A program made the translations under genes and the position numbers. Shown here in pieces: positions 15,296-21,853 of a stretch of 64,000 nucleotides of DNA (within the stretch, counting starts at the first letter, position 1; every line of letters starts with the position of its first letter). The notes below the pieces were generated by a model, which worked only from the letters and a program-made list of their open reading frames with translations, ran no database searches and had not been told where the DNA came from. The stretch is from Azospirillum halopraeferens DSM 3675 (GTDB lineage Bacteria; Pseudomonadota; Alphaproteobacteria; Azospirillales; Azospirillaceae): contig NZ_AUCF01000004.1 in NCBI RefSeq assembly GCF_000429625.1, positions 372,001-436,000 of the forward strand, given 5' to 3'.

Positions 15296-16090
15296 TTACG
15301 ACACCTCGATCACAAGATCCGGTCTGAAATTCGGGTTCAAATGGCGCGGGTAATAGCCCCGTGGGTTTGACACCATAACGGTTTTTCCCAACTGGAAGGC
15401 CGGTACGTTTTCGTGGATGTGCCCGTAACACCATGCCGCGGGCTGGTGCTTGTCGATGAGCCAGCCGAGATCGGAGGCGTAGGCCGCCGTGCGGCAATCA
15501 TCCAGCCACGCCTCCGGCACGCACTTGAGCGATGGCGCGTGGTGGGTGACCACCACCGTGGGGCCGTCGAACGGCTCGGCCAAGCGGGCGTCCAGCCACG
15601 CCACCGAAGCCGCGTGCAACGTCGCGGCGTCCAGGGGGCGGAAGCGCCGGTAGCCGTCCTTGGCGACGCGGATGCAACGGAAGTCATTTAGCCCGCCACT
15701 GTACCGGTCGCCGACGCACAGGCTGGCGTCGGCCTTCACACGCGTCAGGTCGTCGGCGGCGAAAAGTCGAAAGTCGCTCCACAAGGTGCAGCCCAGGAAC
15801 CGCGTGCCGGCGAGGACCAGTTCCTCGCGCTCGAGGAGCGTGATGCCTTTGGCGGCGGCCGCCGCTTTGGTCTTGGCAAGCGCCGTGTCGATGTGCCCTG
15901 AGTAAAACTCATGGTTGCCGGCCACGGCGACGACCGGGCAGCCAAAGAAGGCCTCGGCGCTGTCCCCCTTCCAGGCGCGATTCTTGGTGTAGACATCGCC
16001 TGCCAAAACGACGACGTCGGCAGTCACGTTCGGGTTGGGGAGATCTCCGAACTCCAGATGCAAGTCCGAAAACACGGCAATACGGGGCAT
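15296..16090 (-). CDS. Metallophosphoesterase (calcineurin-like)
   Basis: The product has 264 residues from the ATG at 16090. Motifs in order are D-x-H (FSDLHLEFG), GDVY (LAGDVYTKN), GNHE (AVAGNHEFYSG), a late THHAPS, and GHIHE (YGHIHENVP). This is the full metal-binding set of calcineurin-like phosphoesterases. The ending SNPRGYY with a Pro/Asn-rich tail is also common in this group. It probably hydrolyses a phosphodiester or phosphomonoester, but the substrate cannot be predicted. A second possible ATG lies 9 codons upstream. The gene stands alone within the island's cargo; island metallophosphoesterases are often accessory to phage or plasmid biology. Confidence 0.85.
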   Translation of the reverse strand: MPRIAVFSDLHLEFGDLPNPNVTADVVVLAGDVYTKNRAWKGDSAEAFFGCPVVAVAGNHEFYSGHIDTALAKTKAAAAAKGITLLEREELVLAGTRFLGCTLWSDFRLFAADDLTRVKADASLCVGDRYSGGLNDFRCIRVAKDGYRRFRPLDAATLHAASVAWLDARLAEPFDGPTVVVTHHAPSLKCVPEAWLDDCRTAAYASDLGWLIDKHQPAAWCYGHIHENVPAFQLGKTVMVSNPRGYYPRHLNPNFRPDLVIEVS

Positions 16091-16458
16091 GGCGCAGTTT
16101 GACTCCTGGGTTCGCATGACCTGCGGTTCAGGCAAGGGAGTTCCGCTGGGCTGTCGGTGCGGGAGAGCGGTGCCGCGCCGCGTGCCTCCCGAAGGGGAGG
16201 ACACCAGCGCCACGGCCACGGCGACCGGACCTGCGGGCGTTGCGGGGGCGCATCCGCGTGGCATCGACATCGGCCGCTCCGGCGTGCCGAGCGCGTGAGC
16301 ACGGCTGAACCGAGCGTCAACAACGGTTGGGGGGCAACCGGCCCCGCCCCTCTCGCGCACGGTCTGCAGGAGCAGGCGGCGGCCGACCGAACCGCGGTGA
16401 TGGCGGCGCGGCGCCCGCCGTGCCGCGTCGGCAGCGCCCGCGGGAGCGGACAATGCCT
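16091..16458. other. Intergenic, no gene seen
   Basis: The metallophosphoesterase frame remains open upstream to 16462, but the extension is Arg/Ala/Pro-rich and unlike that family's N-terminus. I therefore treat these 368 bp as leader sequence. No clear motif is seen. Confidence 0.45.
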
Positions 16459-16725
16459 TCACGGCTTCGCGCTTCTGTCGGCCTCGTCCTCCCTCAGGGC
16501 GTGTCCAACGGCCTCCAACACGACGTTGTACAAGGGGCTGCCGGCCGGCCCGGCCTGCAGAATAGCCGTCCGGTAATCACCGAAGCGGACATCGTCCGGT
16601 GCGGAGGCCAGGCGCGCCCGCAGGCGGTCGACCTCGTCCTGGTACTGCTGAAATCTGGAGTACGCGTAGGGCCCAAGGCCATCGGCTTCCACCAGATCGC
16701 GCAGCAATTGCTCCACCTCAGTCAC
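16459..16725 (-). CDS. Small hypothetical protein, 88 aa
   Basis: The GTG at 16725 was chosen because AGGAG lies 6 bp upstream; an in-frame ATG at 16797 lacks such a site. The protein is acidic and mostly helical: TEVEQLLRDLVEADGLGPYAYSRFQQYQDEVDRLRARLASAPDD, then FGDYRTAILQAG, and a final helix VVLEAVGHALREDEADR. It has the look of a small regulatory or accessory protein. There are no catalytic motifs and no family is recognised. Confidence 0.6.
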   Translation of the reverse strand: MTEVEQLLRDLVEADGLGPYAYSRFQQYQDEVDRLRARLASAPDDVRFGDYRTAILQAGPAGSPLYNVVLEAVGHALREDEADRSAKP

Positions 16726-17118
16726 TGTATTCTCCTGTTTTCCAATGGGTGTCGACAGCAGGGCACTTGTGAACGTGGTTTGCCCGGGCTGGCCCATGCC
16801 GCCACGAGGCGAATGTGATGACCGCTTCGGAGGCGGCCTTTCCGCGTCATAGGGGTGGTGCAGCGGACCAAGATCCTAGGACCTGCCGGCCGGATGCCTG
16901 CGGCCCCCCGGGACGACGACCACGCACAACAACCGAGGGCAGTGCTCTTGAGCTCCTGCCCCCATCGCGCAGTCTGGAGCGGAGGGCTTCGGCCCGACGC
17001 GATGACGCCCCGAGCTCATGCGGGCACCGCTGGCGAAGGCCAGGATACAAAGCAAAAACAGTCAGCATCACCGCATCCGTGGTAACAACGCTCGTCTTGA
17101 TCATAAACGGGGCGATGA

Positions 17119-17135
17119 AATTCAGTATCTGAATT
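17119..17135. promoter_or_regulatory. Palindrome AATTCAG-TAT-CTGAATT
   Basis: A perfect 7-3-7 inverted repeat in the A+T-rich gap downstream of the integrase. It could be a repressor site or simply a local hairpin. There is no other copy that I noticed. Confidence 0.35.
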
Positions 17136-17270
17136 CACACTGCGGGCGGCCGTGTTGGCGCAGATCTCCACGAGAGTTCATTTGCCTCTGCACGCGAGCG
17201 TCGCGTAGAGCGTCAGGTGGTTGCTCGACGCATTTACTTTATGTGATCAGAAGCCAGAGCGCAACACCGA

Positions 17271-17289
17271 AATGTGACTAAAGTCACAG
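17271..17289. promoter_or_regulatory. CRP-like palindrome, second copy
   Basis: AATGTGACTAAAGTCACAG contains TGTGA-N6-TCACA and shares 16 of its first 18 bases with the site at 15189-15208. The two sites lie about 2.1 kb apart in the same mobility region, which suggests one dedicated DNA-binding protein. Confidence 0.55.
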
Positions 17290-17409
17290 CATGGATCGTG
17301 TGTCCATTTCGGAAACGCAGACGGCCGGTGTGGATCCCCGCTCGGATCGGACGATCGGAGGCGACGCCTTTGGGGCAGGGCGGCCTGAGGCCACCAACGC
17401 GGCGGTGTC

Positions 17410-17440
17410 GGCACCCCGTCGGTCGTTTCGACGGGGCGCC
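17410..17440 (-). terminator. Hairpin after the integrase gene
   Basis: Ten bases past the integrase stop, the minus strand forms a 12-bp stem with one G-U pair (CCCCGTCG paired with CGACGGGG plus GGC/GCC extension) and a 7-nt loop. No U-run follows, so it would be a stem-only terminator or an mRNA 3'-end stabiliser. Confidence 0.5.
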
Positions 17441-17449
17441 CCCGCGGTC

Positions 17450-19432
17450 TTAGGCCCTGACCTTGATGGCGAAGGTCTCGACGCCGGTTTGGGCTTGGGC
17501 GACGGGACTGCTCGCGCCGGCGTCCAGCAGGAGCTCGCGGTTGGGCCCGACGCGGATACCGTGGTCGATCCTGTCGACATACTCGCGAAGCGTGATCATC
17601 GACTCGCCCAAGGGGTCGTACGTGCCATCGGTCATGTCCTTGATGACATGGCCGATCAGGCGTTTGCGGGCGCCCACCGGCACTTTTCCCTCGCGCAGCC
17701 GGACGTTGAAGTCCTTGCGCAGCGAATGGAAGTCATGTTCGGGCGCCCACAGCCCGTGTTCACGCGTGTAGCGCCCGAAGCGCTTGGAGAAAAGCTCGGT
17801 GAAGGTCTCGGTCACCGCCCCCCGTTCCAGGTCGGCGAACAGGCGCTTGCAACCCTCCCGGCGCCGTATTGCGACCAAATCCAGTATCCCCAGCGCGATC
17901 AGCGTGGCGTGGAGCGGCACCTCCCGGACGGAAGCCTTGTTCTTGACGGTCCGGCCCGGGCCGTCCCAAATCCGCAGGCACCAGACTCCGTCGCGTTGAC
18001 GGATGTCCTCCAACTGAAGTTGCAGCACTTCCTCCGACCGGAGGCCGGCATGGGCGGCGATCAGAGGAGCCCAGAACAGAGCGTCCGTGCGCAGGCCCTC
18101 GCCACGGAAGGCCGGCGAGGTGAACAGCGCCCGCAAGCCTTCCCGCCCCCACGCCATGCGCTCGGTGCGGGGCACCTCGCGGTCGCGCGCGTCGCATTCC
18201 CCGGCGTCGAGGCGCTTGCCGCTGCAGGGATTGCGGCCGAAGAACAGGTCGTTGTCGATCGCCCATTGGAAGACGCTCGACAGACGGTCCATGTGCAGGT
18301 TGATCGTTGTCGATGTCAGGCGTCGGACGCCCGTACGCTCGCGGAGATCGACGAAATCGGTGCGGCTCAACAGACCGAGATCCACCCGCTCCCGCAGTTC
18401 GTCGAGGCGGTCCTGTTCCTCGGCATTGATGTCGTCCACAAGCTCTCGGATTGTGCGGGTGTCGCGGGGGCGCTTGCCGTGATCGGCGGGGAGCTGTGCC
18501 ACCAGCGTCCGGAACTCCTCGACTTGGTCCTTGCTCACCGCGGAGAGCGGGATGTCCCCCATCGTCTCCAGCACCAGGCGGCAGGAGGCCTCGACCTTGC
18601 GGCGCATGTTCTTCACCCAGGAAGAGCTGGATGACTTCTCAGCGATCAGCCGCTCGAAGGCCTGCTTCACCGTGATACCCCCGCCCTGCGGAGCCGGTCC
18701 CACGGTCGTCCGCGCTCCGCCCGATGTGCCGATCGCGCCCGCCGACGGGGCGGGGCTGTCACCGGACGGCGGCGTGGGCACGGTGGCGGGCGGCGGCGCG
18801 GCCACTCCTGCCATCCCGCCCATCGGCGGATCGATCCGGGACGGACCACCCCCGTTCGGCGGCATGGTGAAGAAAGCGTCCTCCTCATAGAGGCCCTTCT
18901 CGCGCTGCTCGTTGACCGTGGCCACCCGAGTCAGGCCCCAGGCCGCCTGCCGCAGGAGCACGCGATAGTCCGGGGTCTCCGGCGGCAGCGTCAGCTGGAA
19001 TCGGCCCAGGGCGGCATCGAGGGGACCGCGCACGCCCTCGAGTTGGTTGAGGCGCAGGGCGGTCTGCAGTTCGGCGCGCATGGCGCGGGCGCGGGCCGCC
19101 GCGGCATCGGCCTCCTCGGGGGTGCGGGCCTGGGACAGGGCACGGGCGTACTCGGCCGCGTCGATCTCATGGCGGATGAGATCGACGATGACCGCGTCCA
19201 TTTGCTCCCTGGTCAGCGCCAGTCCGAGTGCCATCGCCTGCCAAACCCCGTCGAACAGCGCATCGGTGGCCGCCCGCAGTCGGGCGGCGCGGCTCCGCGC
19301 CTCGCAGGGGATGTGGGTTCGTAGCGAAAAAGCAAAAACACGGCGGCTGAAGGCCGCCTGGACGCGTTTGGGAACGCGCCGGCGCCACCAGTAGGCGGTG
19401 CCGCGGCGGTAGAGATGCGGGCTCGCGGACAT
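17450..19432 (-). CDS. Island integrase (DUF6538 + tyrosine recombinase)
   Basis: The start ATG 19432 follows GAGGGA. The 660-residue protein opens with HLYRRGTAYWWRRRVPKRVQ, the DUF6538 motif typical of alphaproteobacterial tRNA-island integrases. Around 215-255 is a long Pro/Gly/Ala linker, then a core-binding domain (about 260-400) and the catalytic domain: Arg in HAGLRSEEVLQL, Lys in VKNKASVREVPLH, HSLRKDF (His569, Arg572), LIGH (His595) and nucleophile Tyr605 in GTYDP. The catalytic set is complete. It lies 170 bp from the 3' end of tRNA-Gln and is oriented like an island integrase, so it is very likely the enzyme that inserted the region 1-19600. Confidence 0.9.
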   Translation of the reverse strand: MSASPHLYRRGTAYWWRRRVPKRVQAAFSRRVFAFSLRTHIPCEARSRAARLRAATDALFDGVWQAMALGLALTREQMDAVIVDLIRHEIDAAEYARALSQARTPEEADAAAARARAMRAELQTALRLNQLEGVRGPLDAALGRFQLTLPPETPDYRVLLRQAAWGLTRVATVNEQREKGLYEEDAFFTMPPNGGGPSRIDPPMGGMAGVAAPPPATVPTPPSGDSPAPSAGAIGTSGGARTTVGPAPQGGGITVKQAFERLIAEKSSSSSWVKNMRRKVEASCRLVLETMGDIPLSAVSKDQVEEFRTLVAQLPADHGKRPRDTRTIRELVDDINAEEQDRLDELRERVDLGLLSRTDFVDLRERTGVRRLTSTTINLHMDRLSSVFQWAIDNDLFFGRNPCSGKRLDAGECDARDREVPRTERMAWGREGLRALFTSPAFRGEGLRTDALFWAPLIAAHAGLRSEEVLQLQLEDIRQRDGVWCLRIWDGPGRTVKNKASVREVPLHATLIALGILDLVAIRRREGCKRLFADLERGAVTETFTELFSKRFGRYTREHGLWAPEHDFHSLRKDFNVRLREGKVPVGARKRLIGHVIKDMTDGTYDPLGESMITLREYVDRIDHGIRVGPNRELLLDAGASSPVAQAQTGVETFAIKVRA

Positions 19433-19602
19433 CTTCCCTCGCTTGGCCGGGCGACGGGGGCGGCGCCCCGGTCGACGCGCTCCGGTGCACAGTCTGTGCG
19501 ACAGCGGGGCGACACGCCGGATGACAGCGCCCGTCGCCGACCGGCCGGTCGGTGGACGGGGGCCCGAAAAGCCAAGGATTTCCGCGGGGATGCAGCTGGG
19601 AA

Positions 19603-19626
19603 TGGCTGGGGCGCCAGGATTCGAAC
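19603..19626. other. Candidate attachment site (tRNA-Gln 3' end)
   Basis: Tyrosine integrases of this type usually cross over within the T arm and acceptor 3' half of the target tRNA, giving a direct repeat at the far end of the island. The T-arm core GGTTCGAATCCTGG is present here once. The exact att length cannot be set without the left junction. Confidence 0.5.
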
Positions 19627-19677
19627 CTGGGAATGGCGGTACCAAAAACCGCTGCCTTACCGCTTGGCGACGCCCCA
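19603..19677 (-). tRNA. tRNA-Gln (anticodon TTG)
   Basis: On the minus strand the sequence folds into a full cloverleaf. It has a 7-bp acceptor stem TGGGGCG/CGCCCCA, a D arm with AAGCGGTAAGG, an anticodon stem GCGGT/ACCGC with loop TTTTGGT (anticodon TTG), a GGTTCGAATCC T arm, discriminator G and an encoded CCA. It decodes CAA. Its 3' end abuts the integrase, so it is the insertion target of the island and was restored by the att duplication. Confidence 0.97.
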
Positions 19678-19753
19678 ACGCGTCGGGAAGGGCCGGCACC
19701 ATAACGGCAATCCGGCCCCGGTGCAACAGGGTGTTTCGCGTCCGAACCCGTCC

Positions 19754-21853
19754 TCAGCGGCCCTCGCGGCGCCAGGCCAGCAGCAGGGTGGCGAGCGCCA
19801 GGGCCAGCACCGCGGCGACGGGCAGCAGGGGCACGTCGGTGACGCCGGTCACCACGTGGTCGCCGTTGGCGCGCAGGCCGATCCAGTCGTCGCCGGACTG
19901 GTCGCGGTCGGGGCGGGTGCGGCGCACGGGGATGCCGCCCTGGCCCTGATCGGCGATCCAGTGGATGCCGCCCCCCGTCGCTTCGGCCACCGGAGCCAGC
20001 CGCTCGCCGGTGGAGCGCAGGTCGGCCAGTTCCGGCGGGTTGACGGTGCCCACCACCGCCAGGGCCGTGCGCTCGCCGTCGGTGACGCGGTAGATGCCGG
20101 GCGCGTCCGCCACCACCGTCGCCACCGTGCGCCCGCCGGGGGCGGCCTGCATGTCCAGGGTGCGCGTCTCGTCCGAGGGCGCCGTCAGCGTCACCGAGCG
20201 CGGGTCGGGCTCCAGGGAGCGGCGCTCCACCGTGATGCGGTTGCCGTCGACGATGGTGCGCAGGTCGTTCTCCTCCAGCTCCGGCTCCTTCATCAGCCAG
20301 TGGGCGAGCCGGCGCAGCAGCTCCGCCTGCGGGCCGCCGCCCTCGAAGCCGCGGCTCCACAACCAGATCTGGTCGGACGCGAGCTGCGCCACCCGGCCTT
20401 CGCCGACGCGGTCCAGGATCAGCAGCGGACGGTCCTCGGCGCCGGTCATCACCACCGATCCGCCGGCCGGCTGCACCTCCACCTGGTGGAACCAGCGACC
20501 CCACTCCGGCTCGCCGTCGGCGCGGTCACCGGGCAGCCCCGCGGTCACCGGGTGGCGGCGGCCCAACTCGGTCACCACCGGGCGGAAGGGCTGGCCGATG
20601 GTGCGGCCGGTCGGCTCCGCCGGCAGCACCTCGCCCAGCGGCGTGCGGAACAGCGACAGGGGCGTGGCATAGCCCTGTCCGCTGGTTTCCAGCAGCGCGC
20701 CGCCCTCCTGCACGTAGCGGGCGATGTTCTCCAGGTACATCTGCGGCAGCACGCCGCGCCGCCGGTAGCGGTCGAAGATGATCAGGTCGAACTCGTCCAG
20801 CTTGATCTCGAACAGCTCGCGGATGGGGAAGGCGATCAGCGACAGCTCGCGGATCGGCGTGCCGTCCTGCTTCTCCGGCGGGCGCAGGATGGTGAAGTGC
20901 ACCAGGTCCACCGAGGGGTCGGCCTTCAGCAGGTTGCGCCACGTCCGCTCGCCCGCGTGGGGCTCGCCCGACACCAGCAGCACCCGCAGCCGGTCGCGCA
21001 CGCCGTTCACCACCACCGCGGCCCGGTTGTTGGCCAGCGTCAGCTCCTCGCGTGCCGCCGCCACCTCCAGCTCCAGCACGTTCTGGCCGCCGTGGTCGAC
21101 CGGCATCTCCAGCACGTGGTCGCGGCCCACCGGCACCTGCACCACCCGCGGCGGCCCGCCGTCGCGGCGCAGCGTCACCGCCGCGGTGGCGGACTGGCGC
21201 TGCGGCAGGTCGTCCACCCGGATCGTCACCTCCACCGGCCGGCCGACGATGCCGTAGCCCGGCGCCTGAACGATCGTGAGGCGGCGGTCGCGCTCGTCCC
21301 GGTCGCCGGTCAGCAGGGTGTGGATCGGGCCGCCTTCGGCCAGCCGGCCCGGGGAGTCGGGAATGTCGTGCACCTGCCCGTCGGTGATCAGCACCGCCCC
21401 CGCCAGGCGGCGGCGCGGCACGTCGGCGACGGCGCCGTTCAGCGCCTCGAACAGGCGCGTCTCGTTGATCGCCCCCTCGCCGCCGGCACCGTGGCCGGCC
21501 CGCACCACGCGCACCTCCAGGTCGTCGAAGCGCTCCAGCCGCTCCGTCAGGTCGCTCAGTGCCCGCTCCGCCCGCGCCCGCCGGTCGCCGACCGCCTGGC
21601 TGGGGGAATCGTCGACGACGATGACGGCGACGTCCCGGATGGGCTCGCGCTCCTCGTGCACCAGTGACGGGTTGAGCAGCGCCGCGGCCAGCACGGCAAA
21701 GGCCAGCAGCCGCCAGGCGATGCCGCGGGCGCGCCGGACCAGGCCCAGCAGCAGCACCAGGGCCGCCGCACCGAACAGGACGGCCAGAGCCTCCCACGGC
21801 AGCAGCGGATCGAAGGCGATGGAGGTGGCGTCGACGAAACCGCCGGTCGTCAT
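19754..21853 (-). CDS. Membrane protein with VWA/glutamine-amidotransferase-like domains (aerotolerance-type operon)
   Basis: The 699-residue protein has two N-terminal membrane helices (WEALAVLFGAAALVLLLGLV and GIAWRLLAFAVLAAALL). A periplasmic VWA-like region follows, with VAVIVVDDSPSQAVGD and LAGAVLITDGQVHD, then beta-sandwich repeats and a Gn_AT_II/GATase1-like segment (DLIIFDRYRRRGVLPQMYLENIARYVQEGGALLE). A last helix, VPLLPVAAVLALALATLLLAW, precedes a basic tail. It is the last gene of a MoxR-DUF58-BatA/DUF4159 operon and overlaps the preceding gene by 4 nt. Such operons are linked to cofactor insertion or envelope stress, but the role of this member is not established. Confidence 0.8.
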   Translation of the reverse strand: MTTGGFVDATSIAFDPLLPWEALAVLFGAAALVLLLGLVRRARGIAWRLLAFAVLAAALLNPSLVHEEREPIRDVAVIVVDDSPSQAVGDRRARAERALSDLTERLERFDDLEVRVVRAGHGAGGEGAINETRLFEALNGAVADVPRRRLAGAVLITDGQVHDIPDSPGRLAEGGPIHTLLTGDRDERDRRLTIVQAPGYGIVGRPVEVTIRVDDLPQRQSATAAVTLRRDGGPPRVVQVPVGRDHVLEMPVDHGGQNVLELEVAAAREELTLANNRAAVVVNGVRDRLRVLLVSGEPHAGERTWRNLLKADPSVDLVHFTILRPPEKQDGTPIRELSLIAFPIRELFEIKLDEFDLIIFDRYRRRGVLPQMYLENIARYVQEGGALLETSGQGYATPLSLFRTPLGEVLPAEPTGRTIGQPFRPVVTELGRRHPVTAGLPGDRADGEPEWGRWFHQVEVQPAGGSVVMTGAEDRPLLILDRVGEGRVAQLASDQIWLWSRGFEGGGPQAELLRRLAHWLMKEPELEENDLRTIVDGNRITVERRSLEPDPRSVTLTAPSDETRTLDMQAAPGGRTVATVVADAPGIYRVTDGERTALAVVGTVNPPELADLRSTGERLAPVAEATGGGIHWIADQGQGGIPVRRTRPDRDQSGDDWIGLRANGDHVVTGVTDVPLLPVAAVLALALATLLLAWRREGR

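Larger units (their letters stand above)
16726..17449. other. 724-bp non-coding region with two palindromes
   Basis: No convincing gene is seen. The 17.05-17.3 kb part is clearly richer in A+T than the rest of the island and holds two palindromes (17119-17135 and 17271-17289) plus a half-site-like ATGTGATCAG at about 17241. A stable hairpin at 17410-17440 follows the integrase stop codon. The region looks regulatory, possibly tied to excision or transfer of the island. Confidence 0.5.
1..19625. mobile_element. Genomic island integrated at tRNA-Gln (left end outside window)
   Basis: The right boundary is the 3' end of tRNA-Gln(TTG). A tyrosine integrase starts 170 bp inside it and is transcribed in the same direction as the tRNA, which is the usual arrangement for tRNA-targeted islands. 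Everything to the left up to position 1 is accessory: restriction- and defence-like nucleases, a DDE transposase, a second tyrosine recombinase and small unknown genes, with no core metabolic gene. Right of the tRNA the content is ordinary chromosome. No second copy of the tRNA 3' end was seen inside the window, so the left attachment site should lie beyond position 1. The island may be composite, because the transposase and recombinase at 11.6-14.5 kb could mark a separate insertion. Confidence 0.7.
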
